Positions 51,941-62,533 are shown, counted from the stretch's first letter. The stretch: 64,000 nucleotides of DNA from Antarcticibacterium sp. 1MA-6-2 (GCF_021535135.1 NZ_CP091036.1:3224001-3288000), one strand, 5' to 3'. Numbers and translations are program-made. The notes: generated by a model not told the origin, from the sequence alone.

Positions 51941-52747
51941 ATGACACGAAATCTTTCGGTGTTAAATCTGCTTTCGGTAATTTTAATGATAATCGTGAGC
52001 TACTACTCACAGGCAATTCGGTTAAACAATAACACTATAGGGGGAGTAAGTGACTATTACGAGAACCTCTTCACTCCTGCAGGATATGCTTTTAGTATCT
52101 GGGGCTTAATTTATGTGGCATTGTTGGTCTACTGTATCTTCCAGCTTAACCGTGTCTTCGTAAGTGAAAAAGAGACAGATTTTATTCTTCAAACGGGACC
52201 CTGGTTTATTATTGCCAATATTGCCAATGCAGCCTGGGTAGTGGCGTGGCTGTATGAAAACACGTTTTTATCGGTAATCCTTATGTTCATCATTCTGGGA
52301 AGTTTGATCAAGATCATACTCAATACTAACATGGAAAGATGGGATGCTCCTCCCAAAATTATTGCCTTTACCTGGTGGCCAATTTGTTTTTATTCCGGCT
52401 GGATCACCGTTGCGGCTGTAGCAAATGTTTCTGCGCACCTTACCAATATAGGATGGAGACAGTGGTTCCTGAGTGAACAACAATGGATGATAATTATGCT
52501 GGTGGTGACTGTAATTATTAACCTGCTCATTGTCTACAGGAGAAACATGCGAGAGTTTGCCCTGGTAGGAATCTGGGCGCTTGTGGCAATTTATGTGCGG
52601 CAGATTAACGATAATCCCGGAGTGGCTTATACGGCACTTGCAGGCGGAATAATTATTTTTTCTTACGTGAGTTACCACGGCTATGTGAACAGGAAATCCA
52701 ACCCTATGTTTCAATTGGTGGCGGGGGAGAATAATGAGGCTGACTAA
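51941..52747 (+). CDS. TspO/MBR-like membrane protein
   Basis: About 268 aa integral membrane protein, tryptophan-rich with at least seven hydrophobic helices: LLSVILMIIVSYYSQ, LFTPAGYAFSIWGLIYVALL, NIANAAWVVAWLYEN, WWPICFYSGWITVAAVANVSA. The PAGYAFSIWG block matches large TspO-like (tryptophan-rich sensory) proteins common in Flavobacteria. Ligand unknown. ATG 51941 chosen because upstream in-frame codons lie in a REP repeat. Intact. Confidence 0.8.
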   Translation: MTRNLSVLNLLSVILMIIVSYYSQAIRLNNNTIGGVSDYYENLFTPAGYAFSIWGLIYVALLVYCIFQLNRVFVSEKETDFILQTGPWFIIANIANAAWVVAWLYENTFLSVILMFIILGSLIKIILNTNMERWDAPPKIIAFTWWPICFYSGWITVAAVANVSAHLTNIGWRQWFLSEQQWMIIMLVVTVIINLLIVYRRNMREFALVGIWALVAIYVRQINDNPGVAYTALAGGIIIFSYVSYHGYVNRKSNPMFQLVAGENNEAD

Positions 52748-52789
52748 TAAGAAGCTCTCTTTCAATTAGAAATTGCGGATTGACAATGG

Positions 52790-52895
52790 CAGTTGAAGTT
52801 GGCTAGGATTGCAAATCCGGGCCAACAAGTCTTCATATAACAATAAAAGCGCGGTGATAGCGCAGAGATAGCGCGGATTTGCAATCCGTGCTATA
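52790..52895. repeat. REP-like palindromes
   Basis: GGATTGCAAATCCGGGCC at about 52807-52824 and GCGCGGATTTGCAATCCGTGC at about 52870-52891, same family as 23305-23450. Confidence 0.65.
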
Positions 52896-52912
52896 TATTG
52901 CTGAACATCGTA

Positions 52913-54272
52913 CTACACCATACTTTTCATATCGTTCCCCCAGCTAGGATATGCAAAAATCATATTTTTGAGTTCTTCCATGGTCACTTTTCCTGCCATA
53001 GCAATTGAAAACATATTGATCACTTCCCCGGCTTCAGGACCTAAAAGATGTGCTCCCAGAATTTGGCTAAGTTTTTACATCTGTTATTGTTTTGTAAGCA
53101 TAATAGTTTTCATTGATTCGTTTTGCATTGAACCACTCTCCGGCTTCTTTATACTCTACTCTTACTTCAAAACCTTTTTCTTTGCAGCTGCTTCAGAAAG
53201 TCCTATGGAAGCAAGATTTGGTAAGGTAAATACCACCGAAGGCTGGGGCGGGTATTTTATTTTCTCAAAGCCCTTCTCCTTTAAAACATTTTTTGCCACC
53301 ACTGCAGACTCATAAGAAGATAACGGGGTGAGCGGCAATCCTTCACTGTCAGAAACATCTCCGCAGGACAATACATTTTTGTTGCTTACACTCTGCAGAA
53401 ATTCATTTACCACTATTCCTTTTTTGCTGAATTTCACGTTTCCTTTTTCGAGATCCAGGTCTTCTATGGAAGGTACTCTGCCGCTGGTATTAAAGATCAA
53501 TTCAGCGGTTGCTGTAATATCTTTCTCGTTTTGTTTTGCGGTTACCCGGAAATTTTTCTGCAGTTTCTCAATTTTTTCGACTTCAGCATTAAAAATAAAT
53601 TTTACCCCGATTTCTTCTGAAGCTTTCTGTAGAAGCCCCACCAAATCTTCATCAAAATTTGAAAGAGGTCTTGGTGCCAGGTCCATTACAGTGACTTTTA
53701 CTCCCATTCTGGCGGCAATATGAGCGAATTCCATTCCTATGTATCCTGATCCAATAAAAAGCATGGAAGCGGGTAATTTTGGCAGATTTAAAAAGTCTTC
53801 ACTTTTTAATGCATATTTTTTCTCCTGCTATATTGAGTGGTCGCGCTACCTGTCCCGTAGCAATCACTATTTTTTTCGCTGTAACCGTTTTCCCTTCTAC
53901 AGAGAGAGTGTTTTCATCCAGGAAGCGAGGAGATTGATGATAAAGTTCAATTCCTTTTTCTAGGAGATCTTTCTCCGTTGCGGCGGGAACAGCATTTACA
54001 AAAGTTTCCTTGAAGGTCATCAGGTCTTCCCAGCTGGTTTCCGGCAGGGCAGCTATTCCCTTTCCCTGCATTTTTCTTGCACGGTCTAATATTTCTGTGA
54101 GTCCCAATAAAACTTTTTTAGGATCACAGCCGCGGTTAGGGCAGGTGCCGCCATACTCGCGGTTATCGGCTATTGCTACTTTTAACCCTTTATCGGCACT
54201 GGATTTTGCCACAGTTTTACTTACTGTGCCTGTCCCAATTACGAAAACATCGTATTCTTTAAATTTTGCCAT
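52913..54272 (-). CDS. FAD-dependent disulfide oxidoreductase (glutathione/mercuric reductase-like)
   Basis: Class I pyridine nucleotide-disulfide oxidoreductase, about 452 aa repaired. FAD loop VFVIGTGTVSKTVAK, redox pair Cys44-x4-Cys49 in GGTCPNRGCDPKK, ATGQVARPL, NADPH-binding MLFIGSGYIGMEFAHIA, SCGDVSDSEGLPLTPLSSYES and a dimerisation domain with GAHLLGPEAGEVINMFSIAM. Three breaks: extra A in the run at 53816-53821, missing A in the run at 53176-53180, and 53066-53072 (minus-strand ACTTAGC for ACCGGC, giving VKTGQILGAHLL). The usual GHPT-type His near the C-terminus is replaced by GPEAGE plus downstream residues as in related quinone/disulfide reductases; the substrate is uncertain. Confidence 0.87.
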
Positions 54273-54430
54273 TTCCTAGTATAGACCAACAAATTACAGA
54301 AAAAAGGCAGGCTTACAGGATAGGATTAGGAATAATATAACCTTTCGGGTAGGAGGTGCTGCTCTGGAAAATTCTGTTTTTATTGGGTTTAGAAGCCTCG
54401 GAAGAAGATAATTACAAATTAATATTAATG

Positions 54431-54463
54431 TTTTGTGAAGCAAAGCAGCAGCGTTTATCTTTG
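54431..54463 (+). promoter_or_regulatory. Bacteroidota-type promoter of mfd
   Basis: TTTTG (54431-54435), 20-base spacer, TATCTTTG (54456-54463), 6 bp before the ATG. It matches the TTTG / TAnnTTTG consensus of Bacteroidota and implies an almost leaderless message. Confidence 0.7.
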
Positions 54464-54468
54464 CGTTA

Positions 54469-57400
54469 ATGAGTAAATCTATTATCGCCCAAAATTTTGC
54501 ACGGTCTCTGCAACAGCAGAAACTGCAAAAATCTATTGCCGCTTCTCAAGATTCCAAAACAAATATTCACCTGAGAGGCCTTGTTGGCTCTGCACTTTCC
54601 TTTGTTGTTGCTAATGCTTTTGAAGAAGCCGATGCTCCTTTTTTACTGATCTTTAATGATAAAGAAGAAGCAGCCTATTACCTGAATGATCTTGAACAAT
54701 TAATTGGAGAGAAAAACGTGCTTTTCTACCCCGGAAGTTATCGTCGGCCTTACCAGATCGAGGAAACTGATAATGCTAATGTTCTTCTTCGGGCAGAGGT
54801 TTTAAACCGGATCAACTCCAGGAAAAAGCTAAGCTCTAATAGTTACTTATCCCGATGCTCTTTTTGAAAAAGTAGTAACCCGTAAGGAACTTGAAAAAAG
54901 CACCCTTAAAATTGCTTTAAATGACAATCTTTCTATAGATTTTGTCAACGAAGTTCTTTTTGAGTACAAATTTAAAAGAGTAGATTTTGTAACTGAACCC
55001 GGAGAGTTTTCGGTGCGAGGCGGTATTATAGATGTGTTTTCCTTTAGTAACGATGAACCTTATAGGATAGAATTTTTTGGGGATGAAGTAGACAGCATCA
55101 GGAGTTTTGATGTGGAGACGCAACTTTCTACAGAGCAGGTAAAGAAAATCTCCATTATGCCCAATGTGGAGAACAAAAGACTGGATGAAACGAGAGAAAG
55201 TTTCTTAAAATATGTGTCCTCCAATACGGTGGTATTCGTAAAGAATATGGATCTGCTTTCTGCTCAAATGGATAAGCTTTTTGAAAAAGCAATAGAGGCT
55301 TTTGAAAAACTTCCTTCGGAAGTAAAGCACGGTAAACCGGAAGAGCTTTTTTGTAATGCAGATACTTTTCAGAAGCAACTTAAAGATTTTGCGCTGGTAG
55401 AACTGGGGAATCAGAATATCCTTCAGGGCGGCGGTACCAAACGAAAAACCACAGGCGATGATTTTCAGGATGATGCAGTCATTTCCTTTGATACAAAACC
55501 ACAACCTTCCTTTAATAAGCAATTTGATCTTCTAATTGATAACCTGATCGAGAATCAGGAAGCCTGGCTTTAAGAATTTTATCTTTTGTGTAAGCGAACA
55601 ACAGGCAAAACGTTTCCACGACATCTTCGATGATCAGGACCGGGAGGTAAAATACCAAACTGTGGTACTCTCGATGTACCAGGGTTTCATTGATGATGCC
55701 GCTAAAATGGTTTGTTATACAGATCATCAGATCTTTGAACGTTACCACAAATTCCAGCTTAAGAACGGCTATGCCAAGAAACAGGCAATCACACTCAAAG
55801 AGCTTACAAATCTTGAAGTAGGGGATTATGTAACCCATATCGACCACGGAATCGGAAAATTTGGAGGACTTCAGAAAATAGATGTGGAAGGGAAGATGCA
55901 GGAGGCGATAAAACTGATCTATGGAGAACGCGATATTCTATACCTGAGCATTCACTCGCTGCACAAAATTTCGAAATACAACGGAAAGGACGGGAAACCT
56001 CCTAAAATTTATAAACTTGGCAGCAACGCCTGGAAGAATTTAAAGCAGAAGACCAAAGCGAGAGTAAAGCACATTGCTTACAACCTTATAGAACTTTACG
56101 CGAAGAGAAGACTGCAAAAAGGATTTGCTTTTGGACCTGATTCCTATCTGCAGCACGAGCTGGAAGCTTCTTTCATTTATGAAGATACTCCGGATCAGTC
56201 AACAGCAACTGAAGCTGTAAAACTGGATATGGAAAACGAGCGGCCAATGGATAGGCTGGTGTGTGGGGATGTTGGCTTCGGAAAGACAGAAGTTGCAATT
56301 CGCGCTGCTTTTAAAGCCGTAGACAATGGAAAACAAGTGGCGGTGTTAGTGCCCACAACAATACTTGCTTTTCAGCATCATAAAACATTTACAGAAAGGC
56401 TGAAAGATTTTCCTGTTACTGTAGATTATCTTAATCGTTTCCGGACTGCAAAAGAGCGAAAAGATACGCTGGAGGATCTTGAGAAAGGGAAAGTAGATAT
56501 TATTATTGGTACTCACCAGCTGGTAAATAAAGCGGTGAAATTTAAAGATCTGGGTCTTTTAGTTGTTGATGAGGAGCAAAAATTCGGAGTAGCGGTAAAA
56601 GACAAGCTGAAAACCATAAAAGAAAATGTGGATACTCTTACGCTTACTGCGACACCAATTCCGCGTACGTTGCAGTTCAGTTTAATGGCTGCGAGAGATC
56701 TTTCTACCATTACCACTCCGCCGCCAAACAGGTATCCAATTGAAAGTCATGTTATTCGGTTTTCTGAAGAAACCATTCGTGATGCTGTGATGTATGAGAT
56801 TCAGCGTGGAGGTCAGGTGTTCTTTATTCACAACCGGATTGAAAATATAAAAGAAGTCGCGGGAATGGTGCAGCGTTTGGTTCCTGATGCTAAAGTTGCT
56901 GTAGGACACGGACAAATGGAAGGAAAAAAGCTGGAGAAACTGATGCTTTCCTTTATGAACGGAGAGTTTGATGTGCTGATTTCTACAACAATTATCGAGA
57001 GCGGACTCGATGTCACCAATGCCAATACGATCTTTATTAATAACGCCAATAACTTCGGATTATCAGATCTTCACCAGATGCGTGGTCGTGTAGGCCGAAG
57101 CAATAAAAAAGCCTTCTGCTACTTTATTACTCCCCCGTATTCTGCTATGACCGATGATGCGCGTAAGCGTATCACCGCTCTTGAACAATTCAGCGAACTG
57201 GGCAGCGGATTTAATATTGCGATGAAGGATCTTGAGATCCGCGGTGCAGGAGATCTTTTGGGTGGAGAACAAAGCGGATTTATCAACGAAATAGGTTTTG
57301 ATACATATCAGAAAATTTTAAATGAAGCCATTGAAGAGCTAAAGGAAAACGAGTTCAAAGATCTTTATGCAGAAAATGAGGATGTGGAAGGAAAAGTCTT

Positions 57401-57897
57401 TGTAAAAGACACTCAAATTGATACAGATTTCGAGTTGCTGTTCCCGGATGATTACATCAACAATATTTCTGAAAGATTAAATCTCTATACAGAATTAAAC
57501 GGAATTCAAACCGAAGAGGAACTTCAGAAATTTGAAGGAAGACTGGTAGACAGGTTTGGGGAATTACCAACCCAGGCTGTGGACTTGCTGAACAGCGTGC
57601 GTATAAAATGGATAGCTTCCAAAAATCGGACTTGAAAAGGTAGTGCTGAAGCAGGGAAAATTAATAGGTTATTTCATTGCAGATCAGCAATCGAATTTCT
57701 ATCAAACCAGTGCATTCTCGAAAGTACTGCAATATGTGCAAACCCATTCCCACTCCTGCACCATGAAAGAGAAGAAAACCCGTGCCGGGTTGAGGTTGTT
57801 GCTTACATTTGAAAAGATAACTTCTGTGGAGAGGGCTTTAAAAGTATTGGAGCCGTTAAAAGTTCCTGCGCAACCAAAGGAGGAATTAACGAAGTAG
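54469..57897 (+). CDS. mfd: Transcription-repair coupling factor
   Basis: Mfd, the ATP-driven translocase that removes RNA polymerase stalled at lesions and recruits UvrA. About 1141 aa repaired, normal length. UvrB-homology N-terminus (LLIFNDKEEAAYYLNDLEQL, FYPGSYRRPYQ, GEFSVRGGIIDVFSF), RNAP-interaction domain around LEVGDYVTHIDHGIGKFGGL, motor with Walker A VCGDVGFGKTEVAIRAAFKAV, DEEQ box VVDEEQKFGV, TATPIPRTL, QMRGRVGRSNKKAFCY and GAGDLLGGEQSGFI, then the TRCF C-terminal domain. Breaks: 54828-54834 and 55562-55568 are corrupted GCCGGC (KKPALIVTYP; NQEAGFKNFIF); one extra A at 57621-57625 (SKIGLEKVVLK). Confidence 0.96.
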
Positions 57898-57898
57898 G

Positions 57899-57940
57899 AA
57901 AAAGCCCTCGCAAGTTTTCTATTGTTGAGGGCTTTATCCC
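57899..57940 (+). terminator. Hairpin after mfd
   Basis: AAAGCCCTC against GAGGGCTTT with a 17-nt loop directly after the mfd stop; the T-tail is weak. It may serve both convergent genes. Confidence 0.55.
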
Positions 57941-57957
57941 TTAAAAAGGAGGATACG

Positions 57958-58461
57958 CTACTGCTTTACAGGCCGGGAAAAATTTACCTCCCGCAACACA
58001 ATACTGTCATTCTTTATCTCATCTACATCTACAACAAAGATCACCACATCCTGCTCCCATCTATCTTCTTTTTCAAAGGTCTTGGCAATTTTAAGATAGG
58101 GTGTGGATCTAAAAAAATTAATATCCAAAACCGTTTTTTCTTTTAAAAAAGATTTTGGTTTATCTAGAATAGTAGGAGGTTTCCCTCCAAAGGTTTTATA
58201 GTTTTTTTGACTTTGGTTAAGATGTGAAAAACTAAATTCAAAGTCATACCCATTAACAGATTCCATTTGTTCTATATAATAGGTTGTAGATCTTTTAAGT
58301 TTTTCCTCCGGAGAGCCCGCTTGAACTGCTTGGGTAAAATCATCTTTTCTCATTTGGTCATAGGAATTATCGAACTCAATATAAAGGGTGTCTTTACTTT
58401 GAGAAAAAGTCATTGATGAAAAAAGAAGTGCATAACTTGCAATTAAAAATTTATTCATCAA
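57958..58461 (-). CDS. Secreted protein of unknown function
   Basis: 167 aa with a signal peptide (NKFLIASYALLFSSMTFSQ). Mature part is polar (DTLYIEFDNSYDQMRKDDF, SRPVKQ at the end). Not recognised. It is the last of three unrelated-looking small genes on the minus strand, each preceded by a copy of one short repeat. Intact. Confidence 0.65.
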   Translation of the reverse strand: MMNKFLIASYALLFSSMTFSQSKDTLYIEFDNSYDQMRKDDFTQAVQAGSPEEKLKRSTTYYIEQMESVNGYDFEFSFSHLNQSQKNYKTFGGKPPTILDKPKSFLKEKTVLDINFFRSTPYLKIAKTFEKEDRWEQDVVIFVVDVDEIKNDSIVLREVNFSRPVKQ

Positions 58462-58921
58462 AGCTGAGGTTTTTTGTAAATTCTGCTTTAGTTGCAGTTT
58501 TAGAAAGTAATTTCTTGTAAGGATCTTCCATAGTTGAACTTGTATATTCTAACAGTTGATTAATTAACCCCGCTGCCCAAAGTCTCCCGACTTTGAGCTT
58601 TTACCACAGAAATTAAATTTGCTGAAGTTACTGCCTTTAATATTCTCTAAAATGAGATGATTTTTTATATGTTTTTTATAAGTAAAGTGTCCTGGTGAGA
58701 TTCAACGGGTAGATCATGATTTAAATTGGATAAAAATGCAGTAATACTGCTGCGCAAAATCTCCCGACTTTGAGCTGTACCACACAATTTAAGAAATTCT
58801 TTTTCTCAAGGTTTTTTGCCTTTGGCTTCGATTCCCAGATTTATTATTTAATTGAAGTTTTGCACTAGATCATTAGACCTCTTGCAGCTAGGAGAGTATA
58901 GCTGTCAAACTGTTAAAATAC
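58462..58921. repeat. Repeat copies between orphan genes
   Basis: No gene. Two copies of the cluster repeat lie here: a diverged one at 58571-58610 and a fuller one at 58747-58805 (CTGCTGCGCAAA, TCTCCCGACTTTGAGCTG, TACCACACAATTTAAG, AAATTCTTTTT). The same element lies at 59694-59752 and, diverged, at 60482-60540. Confidence 0.65.
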
Positions 58922-59666
58922 TTACTTTATATCTTGTATTTTATATTTAATATCTCCTATAATTTCAGTTTTAAAATGGGTAGTAAAAAGTTTATGAAAA
59001 AAAGCATCACTTATAAAACATTCATCTTCGACACATTCTTTGTAGGCTACCTGGAAACCTTCTAATTGTAAAGTATCAAAGATAAAAGGAATAAAAACTC
59101 CATCAGTAAGATTTGCTGCTAAATAATTCTCCAACTCCAGAAATAGAGATTGATAAGGACCAGGCACCGGGGAAACGGTGATTTTTTTTGTTCCCGTTCC
59201 AAAGGAATTAGGAACATATTTCTTGGGAAAATGCATCATACTGCCAGTTTCCACTAATTGAATTGAAAAATAATTATTTAAAAGAGAAACATAATAATGA
59301 AGTTCTATGGGATAGCCCAAATGATCTTCACCCATAGAAATAATACCGCCAGTACAGGGGACCTGGCCGCTTAGTCGCGCCTTTTACGTCCAGATGGAGT
59401 GCTTTGGCCAAATCATGATGAAAACCTTCCGTCCATCGCGATCTAAAATTTTCTGCATTTAAGATGTTATCCTGAATTATACTGTTTATTTTTTTAATTC
59501 CCGGAGACTTATTATAATCTGCTTGCTCCTTTTTCAGTCCGAGGGGATAGAACTTCTTTACTTCTTCATGTATTCCGGGAGAAAACTTTTGTAGCTCGTC
59601 TTCTTTAATTTTTTTAAATTGGATTAATTGGTGCATGAGGTATATATTATGGGCAATATGGAGCAT
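58922..59666 (-). CDS. Hypothetical protein, 247 aa (one apparent frameshift)
   Basis: Not recognised. Begins MLHIAHNIYLMHQLIQF from ATG 59666; a longer start would run into the repeat element and is unlikely. Central HHDLAKALHLDVKGATGGQVPCTGG then IISMGEDHLGYPIELHYYVSLL and an acidic C-terminal half. The frame breaks at 59369-59375 (minus-strand ACTAAGC); ACCGGC restores GATGGQVPC. No clear signal peptide. Could belong to a toxin/immunity-type cassette array, judged only from context. Confidence 0.6.
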
Positions 59667-59693
59667 TAGAAGTAGGAATATAAGCACATCCCC

Positions 59694-59752
59694 CTGCTGC
59701 GCAAAGTCTCCCGACTTTGAGCTGTACCACACAATTTAAGAAATTCTTTTTT
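59694..59752 (-). repeat. Cluster repeat upstream of the 58922-59666 gene
   Basis: About 58 bp, nearly identical to 58747-58805, lying just upstream of the next minus-strand gene. Read on the minus strand it could encode a KKEFLKLCG-like stretch resembling the end of a reading frame at 60480-60540. Confidence 0.65.
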
Positions 59753-59831
59753 CAAAAGTCTCCTGATCTTAAGGTCTACAATTATTTAATTTCACCTATA
59801 AAAGAAAGTTTTTGAAAAATCAAATTTAAAT

Positions 59832-60437
59832 TTATACCCGCCAAAGAGAATCTTTACATACCAGTTTCCATTCATTATCCTCAAGTTTATAAAAATACAG
59901 ATTACCACCTTCATTATGCGCATCTTCAACAAAAAGCCCACAAATATGATTTTTTGCGGTGAATATTATAGGATAGGATACTTTCCTGCTTGCTGCATTG
60001 GGTGCTTTTTCATAAGTTTCATGCAGTAGGAATTTCCGGTTGAGTACATTTTTAGAAAATTTATTTTCATCAAGCCTCTTGCTTTCCAGACTGGCAAAGC
60101 GGTTATTCAACTCTTCCTGTTCCTCATTGTCCAATAACTTTTGAATTTCCTGACATTTTTTTTCAAAAATTGAGTCATTTAAAAATTCTGATAGTGTTAC
60201 CTGTTTTGTCCACTCGAAGTTTGGATTGTCCTTTATTGATATCGTTTGATTATATAGAAACTTGCCTGAGTCTTCAATTTCGCCTAAAGCATAATGATGC
60301 TCTAAAAGACTGTAGATTTTTTCTTCTTTAAAAGTTTGCTTTTTCTGTGCCGCACAAGAAGCAAAAAGGAAGAAAGAAAGTAGGAAAAATCTGTTAGAAT
60401 TCCTTGCCACGAGAGTCTTTACTTCCATCTTGTTCAT
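59832..60437 (-). CDS. Lipoprotein of unknown function
   Basis: About 201 aa from ATG 60437; upstream ATGs at 60479 and 60539 are possible but add a basic stretch before the signal. Lipobox FASC in FFLLSFFLFASCAAQ. Mature domain not recognised; it contains HHYALGEIEDSGKFLYNQ, KVSYPIIFTAKNHICGLFVEDAHNEGGNLYFYKLEDNEWKL. The last part looks like an NTF2-like or DUF-type beta-rich fold. Intact. Confidence 0.65.
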   Translation of the reverse strand: MNKMEVKTLVARNSNRFFLLSFFLFASCAAQKKQTFKEEKIYSLLEHHYALGEIEDSGKFLYNQTISIKDNPNFEWTKQVTLSEFLNDSIFEKKCQEIQKLLDNEEQEELNNRFASLESKRLDENKFSKNVLNRKFLLHETYEKAPNAASRKVSYPIIFTAKNHICGLFVEDAHNEGGNLYFYKLEDNEWKLVCKDSLWRV

Positions 60438-60481
60438 TTTGTTTGGTTTCAATTTTACAGGATTAGAATTCTTTCTCATTG

Positions 60482-60540
60482 TCCCCCTGTTCTGCAGAAG
60501 CTTCTTTACCCCACAATTTAAGTAATTCTTTTTCCTCAAG
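60482..60540 (-). repeat. Diverged cluster repeat with coding look
   Basis: Diverged copy of the 58747/59694 repeat. On the minus strand one frame reads EEKELLKLWGKEASAEQG then DNEKEF and stop, like the C-terminal tail of a lost larger gene. Confidence 0.45.
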
Positions 60541-60785
60541 ATCTTACAACCACAGCAAATTTGAAATTTCTCAGGTTGAAAGAAATCTTGAATAACATGC
60601 AGCTAGCCTCTTACTCCTAATTTCAATTTCATTTGAAAACACAGTTCTTTTAAAAAATTGTATTACCCTTACATTTGCTATAAAAATATATTGTTGTTAT
60701 TTATATATGTAAGCAATTATTAAAGATAGTTTGTTATTGAAAACTAATAAGGCCATATTTGTATTGTAATTTAAAATTAAATATT

Positions 60786-62476
60786 GTGTGCGGAATTGTA
60801 TGTGCTTTTGAATTGAAAGAGTCTTCTGAAAAACTGAGACCACAATTGTTGAATATGGCAAAATGCCTGCGCCACCGCGGACCGGACTGGAGCGGGATCT
60901 ATAGTAACGAGAAGGCGATATTGGCTCATGAAAGACTGGCCATTGTTGATCCTACTTCGGGGAAACAGCCATTGTTTAGTGAAGATAAAAATTTGATACT
61001 TGCCGCAAATGGTGAGATATATAACCACAAAAAATTACGGAAGCAGTTCGATGGCCGTTATAACTTCCAAACGCAGAGTGATTGTGAGGTAATTCTTGCC
61101 CTTTATAAGGAAAAAGGTACTCAATTCCTGGATGAACTTAACGGGATCTTCGGTTTTGCTATTTATGATGTGGAGAATAACGAATATTTCATCGCCCGCG
61201 ACCACATGGGAATTATTCCGCTGTACATAGGCTGGGATAAGAATGGAACTTTTTATGTCGCTTCCGAATTGAAAGCTTTGGAAGGTCATTGTACCAAAAT
61301 AGAGCTTTTCCCTCCGGGTCATTACCTGTCGAGCAAGGAAGAAGGATATCAGCGTTGGTACCAGCGGGACTGGATGGATTATGAAAATGTAAAGGACAAC
61401 GAAACCAGTATTCAAGACCTTCGGGAAGCACTGGAAGCTGCTGTGCACCGTCAGTTAATGAGTGATGTTCCTTACGGGGTGCTACTTTCCGGCGGACTGG
61501 ATTCTTCCATTACTTCAGCATTAGCTAAAAAATATTCAGATAAACGTATTGAAAGTGACGATACCGATGCTGCCTGGTGGCCACGACTCCATTCCTTTGC
61601 TACTGCCTTGAAGGCTCACCCGATCTTGCCGCGGCAAGAAAAGTGGCAGAGCATTTGGACACGGTGCATCACGAGGTGAAGTTTACTATTCAGGAAGGAA
61701 TTGACGCGATTAGAGATGTTATTTATCAGCTGGAAACTTATGATGTTACCACTATAAGGGCTTCTACTCCTATGTATTTAATGGCCCGTGCTATTAAAGC
61801 TATGGGGATTAAAATGGTACTTTCCGGTGAGGGTGCCGATGAGATCTTCGGGGGATATTTATATTTTCACAAAGCACCAAGTGCAAAGGATTTTCACGAA
61901 GAGACAGTAAGAAAGCTGGATAAATTACATCAGTACGATTGTTTAAGAGCAAATAAATCTCTTTGCGCCTGGGGAATAGAAGGAAGAGTGCCGTTCCTGG
62001 ATAAAGAATTTATGGATGTCGCTATGAGGTTAAATCCTAAAGATAAGATGATCGTAAAGGGAGAACGCATTGAAAAGTGGGTACTGAGAACCGCTTTTGA
62101 AGATTATCTGCCTGCCAGTGTTGCCTGGAGACAGAAAGAGCAATTCTCGGACGGAGTTGGTTACAGCTGGATCGATACTTTAAAGGAAATGGTGAATGCG
62201 CAGGTAAGCGATGAACAGCTTAAAAATGCCCACTTCAGATTCCCGGTACAACCACCAAAAAGCAAAGAAGAATATTTCTACCGTTCTATATTTTCAGAAC
62301 ACTTCCCAAGCGATGCCGCTGCACTTTCTGTACCTTCGGTACCTTCTGTTGCCTGCAGTAGTCCCACTGCTCTGGAATGGGATGAATCTTTCAGGAATAT
62401 GAATGATCCTTCAGGAAGAGCTGTGGCGAATGTACATTCTGAAGCTTATCAAAAAGAAGTTGCCAAGGCTGAATAA
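60786..62476 (+). CDS. asnB: Asparagine synthetase B (glutamine-hydrolysing)
   Basis: Makes Asn from Asp, Gln and ATP (EC 6.3.5.4). About 563 aa repaired. The start must be GTG 60786 so that the catalytic Cys is residue 2 (MCGIVCAFEL). Glutaminase domain: CLRHRGPDWSGIY, HERLAIVDP, ANGEIYNHKKLR, FGFAIYD. Synthetase domain: GVLLSGGLDSSITSALA, HSFATGLEGSPDLAAARKVAEHL, VVLSGEGADEIFGGY-like segment and EGRVPFLDKEFMD. The break at 61602-61606 (ACTGC) reads one base short; ACCGGC restores ATGLEGSPDL. Hairpin terminator follows. Confidence 0.96.
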
Positions 62477-62497
62477 TTTAGTTTTGATATACCTATT

Positions 62498-62533
62498 AAC
62501 CTCACAGGTCTTCAAGACCTGTGAGGTTTTTTT
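62498..62533 (+). terminator. Rho-independent terminator of asnB
   Basis: Near-perfect 15-bp stem AACCTCACAGGTCTT / AAGACCTGTGAGGTT followed by Ts. Confidence 0.85.

Noticed and set aside
53066..53072. Truncated oxidoreductase lacking its dimerisation domain
   Set aside because: After repair of ACCGGC and one homopolymer the C-terminal domain is present downstream to 52913.
3337..61606. Mass pseudogenisation of about 25 genes
   Set aside because: Essential genes (pth, ribF, fbp, lysC, asnB) are among the broken ones, and the breaks fall on one hexamer; a common sequence-level cause is far likelier.
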